Below, piece after piece: positions 18,864-27,328 of a DNA stretch of 64,000 nucleotides. Source of the DNA: Sporolactobacillus laevolacticus DSM 442 (GTDB lineage Bacteria > Bacillota > Bacilli > Bacillales > Sporolactobacillaceae); the NCBI RefSeq assembly GCF_000497245.1, contig NZ_AWTC01000013.1:167450-231449 (forward strand), given 5' to 3'. A program made the position numbers and the translations under genes. The notes beneath the pieces are model-generated. The model was not told the DNA's origin, ran no database searches, and worked only from the letters and a program-made list of their open reading frames with translations. Within the stretch, counting starts at the first letter, position 1. Each line of letters begins with the position of its first letter.

Positions 18864-18970
18864 ATATACGCTCCTATGCTTCAAGTCAATCTATTTACAG
18901 TCTTACGGATCTAGGCTTATTTTAAGCAATTTTAATCCATTATGAGAAATAATATAAATTAAGATCAATA

Positions 18971-19618
18971 ATGATTTGTTTTGCAATAGAAAACGAAAGC
19001 ATGGTGAATCCCCATATGAACCATATCGAGCCTATTGAAAATCAAACGATTTTTCTTGAAGAAATCGAAGAAGGTGCTGTATTAAAAAATTGTGAAATCG
19101 ACAGCAATCAGGAGCGAAAACTGCTGAGCGGCGCTCAATTTATTAATTGTGTGTTTTTATTTGATGATTTTTCGAAAACCGAGATTTTGGACTGCTCCTT
19201 TTCCCATTGTGAGTTCTCCAACTTTAATTTTGAGAAAGCAATTTTGTATCGAGATACGTTTACCGCATGTAAGCTATTGGGTACAAATTTTATTCAAGCC
19301 GGTGTAAAAGATACACAGTTCTCTGACTGTCTCATGACCTATGTAAATTTTTCAGACTCAAAACTCACCAATGTAAAATTCGAATCAAATAAACTAAATG
19401 AAAGCTCCTTCCAGCATGTCCAAATGAAAAAAGTGAGCTTTGATCGCTCTTATATAGATGGTGTGGACTTCAGCGAAACGGCACTTAAGGACATCAACTT
19501 GTCCAGCTGTGAGTTTACGATGATCCGGATCGACGTCAATTTGGCAACGGGACTAAAAATTAACCAATTCCAAGCGGCAAGTCTTATTTCATCCTTTGGA
19601 ATTAAAGTGGTTGATTAA
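18971..19618 (+). CDS. Pentapeptide-repeat-like protein
   Basis: Up to 215 residues built of degenerate pentapeptide repeats (A/C-x-F/L/V-x-x spacing), for example INCVFLFDDF, DCSFSHCEFSNFNFEKA, ACKLLGTNFIQA, DCLMTYVNFSDSKLTNVKF and KVSFDRSYIDGVDFSE. This predicts a right-handed quadrilateral beta-helix. Some such proteins mimic DNA and protect gyrase, but nothing here identifies that role. No ribosome binding site is clear; ATGs at 18971, 19001 and 19016 are possible, the last having GGTGA upstream. Cys is unusually frequent for a cytoplasmic protein. Confidence 0.75.
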   Translation: MICFAIENESMVNPHMNHIEPIENQTIFLEEIEEGAVLKNCEIDSNQERKLLSGAQFINCVFLFDDFSKTEILDCSFSHCEFSNFNFEKAILYRDTFTACKLLGTNFIQAGVKDTQFSDCLMTYVNFSDSKLTNVKFESNKLNESSFQHVQMKKVSFDRSYIDGVDFSETALKDINLSSCEFTMIRIDVNLATGLKINQFQAASLISSFGIKVVD

Positions 19619-19637
19619 TTACATTCATCAATGCATT

Positions 19638-20346
19638 CTATTTAAAATACGTCGACGGAATGAACAGCGTTGGTGCGCCAAGCGCAAAGGGTGCCACCTC
19701 ATATTGCCCGAACTGAATCTTCAGTCCATTTGAAGTCCAGTAATAAGGGTGCCCGTATATGGTTGCTTTGTTGCCCAAGCTAAAGGCAAGCGGATAGCTC
19801 TTATGCTTCTTCATATACAATTGGGCATAGTTGTTCGCCTTGTAATAAGCGGATTTGGTTTTAAAATTTGCTTTGAGCGAAACATCTTCACCAGTTTTTG
19901 TATAAAAATTAAAGGTTTTAAATGATGAAGCATCGTGGGCTGCGCCGGCAGAGTAAGAGTTTTCGCTGAATTCAATGCTCAATTTTCCATGTGCGAAATA
20001 CTGTACCTTGTAAGATAGCCCATATTGGCTCTTGCTTACGCCGCCATCGCTAGAATACGGGGGGATTCTTTTTTATAAACTTCTGTCTATCTACGTTTAC
20101 CTTTTTCGCAAAGTTTTTTAAGGTATCATTAATTCTTGTCTGTGCAGCACGGTTCGAGAGGCCGCGAACTTGCGGATATCGGATGTACCTCAGTCCTGGT
20201 GTGCTCTGACGAAATGGTTTCGCCGCATAGAGTGTGTAGGTATGAATTTTCGACGCCGCCAGGGCGTTTTGTCCACCGCAAAGAGCAGTTAATAAGATAA
20301 GTGCGAATGCCATCGACAGTGTTATGGGTCGTAAGTATTTTCCCAT
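19638..20346 (-). pseudogene. Frameshifted exported DUF3298/RsiV-like protein
   Basis: ATG at 20346 (AGAGGG upstream) starts MGKYLRPITLSMAFALILLT, a signal peptide ending near ALAA. The domain continues IHTYTLYAAKPFRQSTPGL to FIKKNPPVF and stops. The reading frame resumes one base over as YSSDGGVSKSQYGLSYKVQYF and runs to FIPSTYFK. The shift is at a run of six G (C on the coding strand, around 20059-20064); with five bases the reading is FIKKNPPYSSDGGVS. The C-terminal half (FNFYTKTGEDVSL) matches the DUF3298 type found in RsiV-like proteins. It is either a real frameshift or a homopolymer error. Confidence 0.75.
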
Positions 20347-20519
20347 GGTTATTCCCTCTTTCAACAATTCTATTTCTATCATCGTTGAAAATCAGAATCC
20401 ATGCAACAGCATCTCTTGTACTTGAATACATTTCCGCCTTATGGACTTTTCCCGAATCTTCATGAGCTCGATTATTTTTTTTTTTAAATTCACGTTCTTC
20501 TTCATCACTAAAACGCAAA

Positions 20520-20558
20520 AACAGCAAGGTTCGGTAAATGTTTCAAAACCCTGCTGCT
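20520..20558 (-). terminator. Intrinsic terminator of the FbpB-like gene
   Basis: AGCAGGGTT...AACCTTGCT with a TTTTTGC tail on the minus strand, directly after the small gene. Confidence 0.7.
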
Positions 20559-20597
20559 TTATAATCCGGACTCTTCATCAGATGAGCTATCCGTTCC

Positions 20598-20738
20598 TTA
20601 TTTTTTGATGCTTTTTTTCATTCCGGAGATCCGTCTCTCATCAATGATCGTTTCGATCCTGTTTAATTCATTGCTGTTCTTCCAAATTTCTTCTTGATTT
20701 TTTTTCACCAATTGCAAGTACGTTACTTTTCTTTTCAT
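20598..20738 (-). CDS. Small basic FbpB-like protein
   Basis: 46 residues: MKRKVTYLQLVKKNQEEIWK continuing NSNELNRIETIIDERRISGM and a Lys-rich end. The LV-xx-N-xx-E-(x)7-9-IE-xx-ID-x-R pattern resembles the FbpB/FbpC family of Fur-regulated basic small proteins of Bacillus, which assist an iron-sparing small RNA. ATG at 20738 is 9 nt after GAGAGG; an ATG three codons upstream abuts the SD and is unsuitable. No convincing Fur box is seen upstream. The gene has its own terminator. Confidence 0.65.
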   Translation of the reverse strand: MKRKVTYLQLVKKNQEEIWKNSNELNRIETIIDERRISGMKKSIKK

Positions 20739-20902
20739 AGGATTCATCCTCTCTTCTTTCTCCTATCTTAACTGAACTTTTTGAATAAATGATTAAGTTT
20801 ATGTGGGATTTTTTTGAAATTTGCATGCATGTTCACCCTATTTTTCTTTTTACCCGTTTCCTTTATACTGATTGTGTATAGGAAAAGATTGGTGGGATCG
20901 CA

Positions 20903-21799
20903 ATGACCATTGAATTCTTGAGTAATAAGCGATTGGATGACTTCATCGCTTATTGTAAAAAGTACCGGGCTGAAGTCGATGATTCATTTCTTTATGATGA
21001 AGACCTGGCGAACTTCAAGCCGGATGAAGAAAATCCGACCTATGTGCTGATCAATGAGCAAGGCACGATTTCCGGTGCCGCTTCTCTGCTTATGGAGGAG
21101 TATTACCGCAGAAGCAAAAGAGGCCGCTTCAGAATCTTCCATTCAGAGCAGCCGGATGCAGAGAATTACCGTTTGCTATTGAACGCAATTATCGGTCATA
21201 CAGATGAATTAGATGAACTTTCCCTGTTTCTTCCAACGATAAACACCGAATTGATCAACATTATGGAAAAACTGCAGTTTAACAAGTGGCGCTATTCATT
21301 TCTTTTGGTTAAGAAAAACGTGAATCCAGTTCCCGTCATCTTACCAGAAGGTTTTGAAATTAAGGCTTTCCGTCCGGGAATAGATGAGGCAGTCTGGGCA
21401 GAGGTGCGTAATGCGGGATTTGCGAAACTGCTCGGCAGTGAAACACCGGTCACTCCTGATATGGTGACAAAAATGATTTCGGAAAGCGATTATTTGGAAA
21501 ACGGAATGTTAATTCTTTATCATAACGGCAAGGCTGTTGGCATTGTCAGAGGTGCAGATGATGAGTATGAGAACGCGTCAATTATGAACATTGGACCGCT
21601 GGCGATCATCCCTGAATACCAAGGCAAAGGTTTAGGCAGAGCATTGCTCCGCTCATCACTGAATTTCGCCTGTGAAAAAGGGTATTCCAGCACAATTTTG
21701 TGCGTGAATGGCGAGAATGAACGCGCAAAGACGTTATATACTCACGAAGGATTCAAGCAAGTAGAATCCGTGGTTTGCTACACGTATTCGCTGAAATAA
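20903..21799 (+). CDS. Tandem GNAT-family N-acetyltransferase
   Basis: 298 residues with two GNAT-like halves. The N-terminal half is degenerate. The C-terminal half (about 150-298) has the acetyl-CoA motif A in IPEYQGKGLGRALLRSSL (Q/R-x-x-G-x-G/A), preceded by IMNIGPLAIIP and followed by LCVNGENERAKTLYTHEGFK. This arrangement is like mycothiol-synthase-type tandem GNATs. GGTGGGA precedes the ATG by about 6 nt. The acceptor substrate is unknown. A hairpin terminator follows. Confidence 0.87.
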   Translation: MTIEFLSNKRLDDFIAYCKKYRAEVDDSFLYDEDLANFKPDEENPTYVLINEQGTISGAASLLMEEYYRRSKRGRFRIFHSEQPDAENYRLLLNAIIGHTDELDELSLFLPTINTELINIMEKLQFNKWRYSFLLVKKNVNPVPVILPEGFEIKAFRPGIDEAVWAEVRNAGFAKLLGSETPVTPDMVTKMISESDYLENGMLILYHNGKAVGIVRGADDEYENASIMNIGPLAIIPEYQGKGLGRALLRSSLNFACEKGYSSTILCVNGENERAKTLYTHEGFKQVESVVCYTYSLK

Positions 21800-21862
21800 C
21801 AGCGATTCGTTCACTTCCCCCAAACCATAAATTCACATTTATTTTGCTTTTTCCGTACATGA

Positions 21863-21912
21863 AACACCCGATCTGAAACCCTCATAAGTTGCCGATTGGG
21901 TGTTTAGTTATT
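21863..21912. terminator. Terminator between convergent GNAT and metallophosphoesterase genes
   Basis: AACACCCGATC...GATTGGGTGTT with T-rich sequence after it on the plus strand. It overlaps the stop codon of the convergent gene. Confidence 0.75.
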
Positions 21913-23034
21913 TTTACGCTTTTTCTTGCTCTTTTTTGTGTCCTGATCAAGATCAAAGCTGAACGTAAAATTGTCTTTATTTTTCTTGAACGCGTGTGTA
22001 CGGTTGACTTGAGGAGAGAATGTGCGCACATAGATTTTGTCGTGTGTGAGATCAAATCCCATCACACGAATGTAGCCTTGTCCGCCTTTTACCGACTGAT
22101 AGTCTGATAAAATCTGCATCACTTTACGATCTGGTTTTCCATCACGGTTATCATCAATAGCGTCAACACGCCTCGCCGCACCATAAGAATGTCCATTCAT
22201 AACCATGCGTACATTTCGGTTTTGTTGCACAACTTTTTCAAAGAGCATTTGTCCCTGAACGGTTCGCTTTCCATAGCTCCCAAGATAATCATGAACAAAA
22301 AGAATTGCGATTCTCTTCCTATATACATGCAGCACATGGTTCATCCAGGAAATTTCCTGACCGCCAATGCCCCAGCCCATACCAAGCATAATGTACTTCT
22401 GTCCATTGGCATTGATCAGGTCAAAATGGCCTTTATTATTCTCATAAGACCCGCCGTACCATGGATTCCACATATAGCGATCGTCACCAAAATAATGATA
22501 AAACGGCCTGTAATTCTTTTGAAAGCCAACATCATGGTTTCCGGTAATAATTCCATATGGAAGTTTGGCATCATCTAAAATCCGCATCGTTTTATCAGCT
22601 GTTTTCCACTGGTAAGGCTGATCAAAATTATTAACGATATCGCCTAAATGAAAGATATATTTTAAATTCAAAGAATCTCGATTGGAGACAAACCACTGAT
22701 TCATCCGTTTAAAAATGTCCGGATGGGATCGGCTGTAATACTGGGTATCCGGAAGCACGCCAAACGTAAAGTCAATGGAATGAATGCCTTTGAATAATTT
22801 ATGTGCAACTTTCGGCTCTTTATCAAAATATCCCTTTAATTCAGGCTTTTTGAAAAAGACATGCTCAATCCGTTCCTGCTGGCGCGTATGGTGCTCTGCA
22901 TTCACCGTCTGAACATTTGTTTCTGTTTGCTTGCCGGGAAAAAAGCTGAGAACGGCTGAGATCACGCACCCAAGAAACAAAAGGACAATTATGATTTTAA
23001 TAACTAAATAATTTTCCCGTTCGTTATGTCGCAT
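21904..23034 (-). CDS. Membrane-anchored metallophosphoesterase (calcineurin-like)
   Basis: 376 residues. A single N-terminal membrane segment (LVIKIIIVLLFLGCVISAVLSFF) anchors an extracytoplasmic calcineurin-like phosphoesterase domain. The binuclear-metal motifs run in order: PDTQYY (D-x-Q variant), FHLGDIVNN, ITGNHDVG, LFVHDYLG and MNGHSYGAARRV. Both the G-D-x(2-3)-N and G-N-H-D blocks are intact, so it is likely active. The C-terminus is strongly basic (KKSKKKRKNN). The ATG at 23034 follows GGAAGGGAG by about 10 nt; an upstream in-frame TTG lies within the leader structure. That SD lies inside a predicted hairpin of a structured leader (23046-23190). Confidence 0.88.
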   Translation of the reverse strand: MRHNERENYLVIKIIIVLLFLGCVISAVLSFFPGKQTETNVQTVNAEHHTRQQERIEHVFFKKPELKGYFDKEPKVAHKLFKGIHSIDFTFGVLPDTQYYSRSHPDIFKRMNQWFVSNRDSLNLKYIFHLGDIVNNFDQPYQWKTADKTMRILDDAKLPYGIITGNHDVGFQKNYRPFYHYFGDDRYMWNPWYGGSYENNKGHFDLINANGQKYIMLGMGWGIGGQEISWMNHVLHVYRKRIAILFVHDYLGSYGKRTVQGQMLFEKVVQQNRNVRMVMNGHSYGAARRVDAIDDNRDGKPDRKVMQILSDYQSVKGGQGYIRVMGFDLTHDKIYVRTFSPQVNRTHAFKKNKDNFTFSFDLDQDTKKSKKKRKNN

Positions 23035-23045
23035 ACAATGTCTTC

Positions 23046-23190
23046 TCCCTTCCGCGTTGGACACAACGTCCCGGAGGGCAGGTACGCTGGCCTCCGCCAG
23101 GCATGTTTTCCTTACCTGAACCAGCCGGCGCTTGTGCTCATCAGCACTTCTACGCCCACATCACTTTCTTAAATTGCGCGGTCACAGCCA
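23046..23190 (-). promoter_or_regulatory. Structured 5' leader of the metallophosphoesterase gene, candidate cis-regulatory RNA
   Basis: Three consecutive hairpins are visible. The first pairs 23153-23156 with 23127-23130 (CGCC/GGCG) and is capped by the perfect AGCAC/GTGCT stem (23134-23147). The second pairs TACCTG/CAGGTA (23113-23118 with 23079-23084) around the CTGGC/GCCAG stem (23087-23100). The third pairs 23072-23078 with 23047-23054 around CGTTG/CAACG (23055-23068). The third stem contains the Shine-Dalgarno sequence. I do not recognise a known riboswitch class. Confidence 0.5.
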
Positions 23191-23200
23191 ATTTCATGCA

Positions 23201-23242
23201 AAAAAAAAGAACTTTTCTCCACTTCTGAAGAAAAATTCTTTC
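23201..23242 (-). terminator. Intrinsic terminator of paiB
   Basis: On the minus strand AAAGAATTTTTCT...AGAAAAGTTCTTT followed by a run of eight or more T. It lies between paiB and the metallophosphoesterase leader. Confidence 0.8.
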
Positions 23243-23330
23243 AAAAACATATCATTTGCATGAATAATATCTATAATTGGCGGGATTGATATTTGTTAAT
23301 AAATACTATTTTGTACTTTACCTCACGTAA

Positions 23331-23945
23331 TTAAGATTTATTTCGAAGATTTTCTTTCATTAGGTGAGCAATTTTTCGGCTATCTTCACTTTTGGATTGT
23401 TCTAATTGCTGAATCACACATTCAAGACGCTCAACTGAATGATTTTGACTTAATTTTGCTTTCGCTTCAATTTTATCAATTTTTATTTTGAACCCCACAA
23501 GTCCCCTAGTCATTCCTTTAATGAATTGCGGATCAATCTGATCATATTGATAGGAACTCTTCTGATTTTCATACTTTAATACCAAGTCGCGTAAAGCCCC
23601 CATTAACTCTTCACCATCTAGAATCTCTACATAGCCATACACATGAACAGCAACGTAATTCCAAGTAGGAACCGCTCTCCCCGTTTCATACCAAGAAGGC
23701 GAAATATAACAATGCGGACCATGAAAGATGGCGAGGACTTCTTGTTTTTCAATGTCTTGCCACTGCTCATTTGGCCGAGCAAAGTGTCCATACAAATATT
23801 TATTTTCTTTATCCAAGGTCAATGGTATGTGAGTTGCACAGGGACTCCCCAGATGCTGGGAAAATAGTGTAGCAAAACCATTTTCTTTAATAACTTCATA
23901 AATAGCGTCTTCATCATCGATTTGAAAGTGCTTTGGAATATACAT
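23331..23945 (-). CDS. paiB: FMN-binding negative regulator, PaiB family
   Basis: 204 residues starting [27 protein letters not shown], the conserved PaiB N-terminus, with later SHL-like [35 protein letters not shown] and [13 protein letters not shown] blocks. These form the split-barrel flavin-binding fold. In B. subtilis PaiB acts with the acetyltransferase PaiA in repressing sporulation and protease genes. No paiA is adjacent here, although an unrelated GNAT lies 2 kb away. ATG at 23945 is preceded by GGAGAGGTGG; the upstream ATG in frame has no ribosome binding site. Confidence 0.9.
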   Translation of the reverse strand: MYIPKHFQIDDEDAIYEVIKENGFATLFSQHLGSPCATHIPLTLDKENKYLYGHFARPNEQWQDIEKQEVLAIFHGPHCYISPSWYETGRAVPTWNYVAVHVYGYVEILDGEELMGALRDLVLKYENQKSSYQYDQIDPQFIKGMTRGLVGFKIKIDKIEAKAKLSQNHSVERLECVIQQLEQSKSEDSRKIAHLMKENLRNKS

Positions 23946-24012
23946 ACAAATCCACCTCTCCATTAACGATTTTAAAAAATTCGTACTTCTCAATAGGACT
24001 GATAAATAATAA

Positions 24013-24045
24013 ACTCGTAAACCCTATATCTCAAAGTTTACGAGT
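24013..24045 (-). terminator. Intrinsic terminator after the AbgB-like gene
   Basis: ACTCGTAAAC...GTTTACGAGT, a perfect 10-bp stem followed on the minus strand by TTTATTATTTAT. Confidence 0.8.
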
Positions 24046-24183
24046 CTAAACACTTTTTACTATTTCGAAAAGTACTGTCTTGCATACATATTAAGTCAAT
24101 CTACACTTTTTTAATGTATTGGCAAACGATTGATTTCTTAAGCCTAATTCACTTTTTCTTGTTTAGTCACCGCAATGCGTCAA

Positions 24184-25602
24184 TTAATATACAGGCGGCG
24201 TCACTTCCGGCGGAATCAGGCATTTGTAAGTTTCGCCGTCCAGTCTTTCTTTGAATTCGCGTGTCGCTTCTGCAAGTAATTCCGGATCTTCCAATGCTTT
24301 GAGAGCTGTACATGCCATTGCTTCCCCGGCATATAGTGCAGCATTTAAAGCAAAATCCTGGGTGCCTTGGGCGACTACTTGCCATGTGTGCGGCACCGTC
24401 GCAAATGCCCAAGTTGACGTGAAGCATTGGGCTGTTGGTACATTCCAGCTGACGTCGGAAACGTCTGTGGAACCTTCCATAAACGTATCCTGATCTGGGC
24501 ATGGAAGAACCCAGTCGGCAATTGGTTTTTCATCAATCGTTCCACGCTGTTCAGGCGGCAGGAACTTTTTGGCAAAGTTCTTTTCATTATCGCCGAGCGA
24601 TGCATAAATATCTTTGATAAAGGCAAGATCCTTTTCCGATGGTTCTGGATAACCGATCTCTTCCATAAAGCCAGTCATCACTTGGTGAAGCGCCTTATTT
24701 GGAATCAAATTACAGCATCCGCCTTCAATCTCGTAGCTCATTTCCGTGTCGGTCATCAGCGCTGCGCCTTTGGCCACATTGACAACGCGTTTGAAAAGCT
24801 CTTTTACTTCATTCGGTTTCGGGGATCGGACAAGAAATCGTTCCTCCGCGATCGCCTGAACAACATTCGGCGACACGCCGCCGGTGTTCGTTACAGCGTA
24901 ATGAACACGAGCTTTGTCGGCCATGTGCTCCCGCAAATAGTTGACGCCGACATTCATCAGTTCCAAAGCATCCAGCGCGCTGCGTCCGAGTTCTGGAAGA
25001 GCGGCGGCGTGCGCACTCACCCCTTTAAAGGTAAAACGTGCTTCAATAACCGCGTTGGACGACAAATGTTGTACTGCATTTTTGGAATCCGGATGCCAGG
25101 AGAATGCAGCATCGACATCACTGAAACAGCCTTCCCTCGCCATATAAGCTTTGCCGTTTCCGCTTTCTTCAGCAGGGCAGCCATAAAAGCGCACAGTGCC
25201 TTTAAGCTGATGTTTCACCAAGTATTCTTTAGCAGCAAAAGCGGCCGCAAGTGAGCCGACGCCAAGCAAATTATGGCCGCAGCCATGACCGTTTCCGTTT
25301 GGCACAATAGGATCATGCACTGTCTTATCTCGTTTCTGACTAAGTCCGGCAAGCGCGTCAAATTCACCAAGAAAGGCAATCACCGGTTTGCCCTCGCCGT
25401 AGCTGCCAATAAATCCGGTTTTCAGGCCAGCAACGCCACGTTCAACCGTAAATCCTTCCTCTTCAAGTGCGATGCTCAGTAATTCAGAGGACTTCTGTTC
25501 ACCAAAATGTAATTCTGCAAAATCCCAAACCTTTTCACTCAGATTTTGGTAGAGGTCTCTTTTTTCATAAATTAATGTTTTGATTTCATCGATAAGTCCC
25601 AA
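24184..25602 (-). CDS. M20-family amidohydrolase, AbgB-like
   Basis: 472 residues of the M20D type resembling p-aminobenzoyl-glutamate hydrolase subunit AbgB. Metal-site motifs are NGNGHGCGHNLLG (HxCGH) near 106-115, CPAEESGNGKAYM (catalytic Glu pair) near 141-146 and, at the C-terminus, TWAFATVPHTWQ (terminal His ligand). The dimerisation-domain motif VSAHAAALP is present. AbgB-type enzymes cleave N-acyl or p-aminobenzoyl amides of glutamate, usually with an AbgA partner; here the neighbouring M20 gene could be the partner, but it is of a different subtype. TTG start after AAAGGAG (8 nt). It lies 24 nt from that upstream gene, so cotranscribed. Confidence 0.87.
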   Translation of the reverse strand: MGLIDEIKTLIYEKRDLYQNLSEKVWDFAELHFGEQKSSELLSIALEEEGFTVERGVAGLKTGFIGSYGEGKPVIAFLGEFDALAGLSQKRDKTVHDPIVPNGNGHGCGHNLLGVGSLAAAFAAKEYLVKHQLKGTVRFYGCPAEESGNGKAYMAREGCFSDVDAAFSWHPDSKNAVQHLSSNAVIEARFTFKGVSAHAAALPELGRSALDALELMNVGVNYLREHMADKARVHYAVTNTGGVSPNVVQAIAEERFLVRSPKPNEVKELFKRVVNVAKGAALMTDTEMSYEIEGGCCNLIPNKALHQVMTGFMEEIGYPEPSEKDLAFIKDIYASLGDNEKNFAKKFLPPEQRGTIDEKPIADWVLPCPDQDTFMEGSTDVSDVSWNVPTAQCFTSTWAFATVPHTWQVVAQGTQDFALNAALYAGEAMACTALKALEDPELLAEATREFKERLDGETYKCLIPPEVTPPVY

Positions 25603-25626
25603 AACTAATTCTCCTTTGTTATCAAT

Positions 25627-27003
25627 TTATTCAGCTGCAAAATCGGTCAGTAAATAGGCCATATGCAGGCATCCATCAGCATAATCTTTCATTCGGATTG
25701 ACTCATTCGGCGCGTGTGCCTTGGATTCGGCCCAGCCAACACCTGTACTGACAATCGGCAGTTGCAGACATTCGTTAAATTGATACATCGGACCGGTTCC
25801 CGGTGAATTCGGATAAAGAACAGCTTCTGAACCATACGCTTCTTCGGCTGTTTTCTTTACCAAATGAAGGAACGGATCAGTAATGTCAGAGCGATACGCA
25901 CGCTGTGATTCAATGAGTTCCACCTTTACATCAGAAAATCCATGACGAGCGAGATGACGTTCGAAGCAGGCAAGTAAATGTTCACCTGTCTGTCCTGGAA
26001 CCATACGACAATCAATTTTTACTTTCGCTTCTTTCGGAAGAACCGTCTTCGCCCCTTCACCAATATATCCGCTGACCATTCCGCATATGGTCATTGTCGG
26101 ATAAAGCATCAGCGCATCTCTTGGATTCTCGCCGCGTGCTTCTGTAATGAGCGGCCGAGTTAATCCAAAAGGACCAGTTAGTCCGGATTTATCAAATGGC
26201 AAGGCGCGTACGATCTCCATCAGTGCTTCATCAGGTTCTTCAATTTCGTCGAAAAAGCCTTCTACCGTAATGTCATTATTTTGATTTTTCATGCTTGCTA
26301 GTGCCTGAACCAATCGCCATGCCGGATTATCAATGACTGCTGCAAGCGATGAGTGAATATCGATTGAGGCACTTTTCGTCGACAATTCGAAGTATGCGGA
26401 GCCTTTGATTCCCGCATAGAGTTCGACACGTTCCTGAGCATCTTTGCTTCCGAATTCCCAGATGCATGCATCCGCTTTAAAGAGTTCAGCGTATTCCTTC
26501 AAATAGCGCGGAAGATTCGGACTCCCGATTTCTTCCTCACCTTCGATAAGAAACTTGATGTTGCACGGTAATCCGTCAGCCTGTTCCAGCGCTTTAATTG
26601 CTGCAAGGCGAAGCATCAATGAGCCTTTATTATCTGCCGTTCCACGTGCATAGAGAATTCCATCCTTAAGAGAAGGTTCGAACGGCTCTGATTCCCATTC
26701 ATCAAGCGGATCCGGCGGCTGTACATCGTAATGATTGTAGAAAAGCAATGTTTTATTCGCATTTCCTTTGCTTCCCGCGGCAAAGAATCCGTAAATAACC
26801 GGATTACCACCCAAGTCATCAAGTATCTTAACTTCTCCGCCAACACTTTTCAGCAAATCAGCAACAAATTGAACGGTTTCCGGTATTTCCAAATGTTGTG
26901 CTGAAACAGATGTCAGGCGTAAATAACGATACAGTGTCTCAACCGATTGATCCGCTTGAGCGATTACTTTTTCCTTTAGATCTTGTCTATTACTTGTAGT
27001 CAT
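25627..27003 (-). CDS. M20-family dipeptidase/deacetylase (PepV/CPG2-like)
   Basis: 458 residues of the M20 dipeptidase type. Zn-binding motifs are LLFYNHYDVQPPDP (H-x-D) near 85-98, GTADNKGSLM (bridging Asp) near 124-133 and IEGEEEIGSPNL (Glu-Glu pair) near 157-166, with SIDIHSSL in the dimerisation domain. Length and motifs match peptidases that hydrolyse dipeptides or N-acyl amino acids. ATG at 27003 has AGGGAAG 7 nt before it. First gene of a two-gene unit with the AbgB-like gene, separated from the Opp operon by the family B repeat and a terminator. Confidence 0.88.
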   Translation of the reverse strand: MTTSNRQDLKEKVIAQADQSVETLYRYLRLTSVSAQHLEIPETVQFVADLLKSVGGEVKILDDLGGNPVIYGFFAAGSKGNANKTLLFYNHYDVQPPDPLDEWESEPFEPSLKDGILYARGTADNKGSLMLRLAAIKALEQADGLPCNIKFLIEGEEEIGSPNLPRYLKEYAELFKADACIWEFGSKDAQERVELYAGIKGSAYFELSTKSASIDIHSSLAAVIDNPAWRLVQALASMKNQNNDITVEGFFDEIEEPDEALMEIVRALPFDKSGLTGPFGLTRPLITEARGENPRDALMLYPTMTICGMVSGYIGEGAKTVLPKEAKVKIDCRMVPGQTGEHLLACFERHLARHGFSDVKVELIESQRAYRSDITDPFLHLVKKTAEEAYGSEAVLYPNSPGTGPMYQFNECLQLPIVSTGVGWAESKAHAPNESIRMKDYADGCLHMAYLLTDFAAE

Positions 27004-27052
27004 CAAATCGCTTCCCTATTCAAAATTTCACTAATAGAATTGATCAAATTTT

Positions 27053-27241
27053 GGCTGTGTTAAATCTCAATGTTGATACTCTATTGATTAGAGCGGAAGG
27101 TGCGAGACTCCTGCGGGACCAGCGAGCCAGGCGAGACCCCGCAGCGAGGTACCCGAGCGAGGAGGCTCGCGGATCGCCCGCGGTCGCACCTGTTGATGCG
27201 AGCACATGGAGCAAAAATCAACAGGCAAGTTTAACAAAACT
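27053..27241 (+). repeat. GC-rich bcr-like repeat (family B, copy 2, complete)
   Basis: 189 bp running from GGCTGTGTTAAATCTCAATG to CAAGTTTAACAAAACT, with inverted TGTTAAA/TTTAACA ends. The GC-rich core GCGAGACTCCTGCGGGAC and GAGGAGGCTCGC is of the type common between genes in Bacillaceae. It separates the opp operon from the downstream M20 pair. No protein is encoded. Confidence 0.8.
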
Positions 27242-27248
27242 AAAATTT

Positions 27249-27278
27249 AAACAGCTGTCTCAAAAAGAGCAGCTGTTT
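27249..27278 (-). terminator. Intrinsic terminator of the opp operon
   Basis: AAACAGCTG...CAGCTGTTT, a 9-bp perfect stem with a T-rich tail on the minus strand after the substrate-binding protein gene. Confidence 0.75.
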
Positions 27279-27328
27279 AAATGTGTAAACATATGATTAG
27301 ATAATTTGCATGGCTTCAGAACCTATGC

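Noticed and set aside
23127..23160. CTGATGAG in the metallophosphoesterase leader suggesting a hammerhead ribozyme
   Set aside because: The required GAAA box and third stem with the cleavage site are missing; the bases are fully explained by a simple AGCAC/GTGCT hairpin.
24427..25254. Long plus-strand open frame (275 codons) opposite the AbgB-like gene
   Set aside because: Antisense to a clearly conserved M20 enzyme; no SD, and composition is that of a shadow frame.
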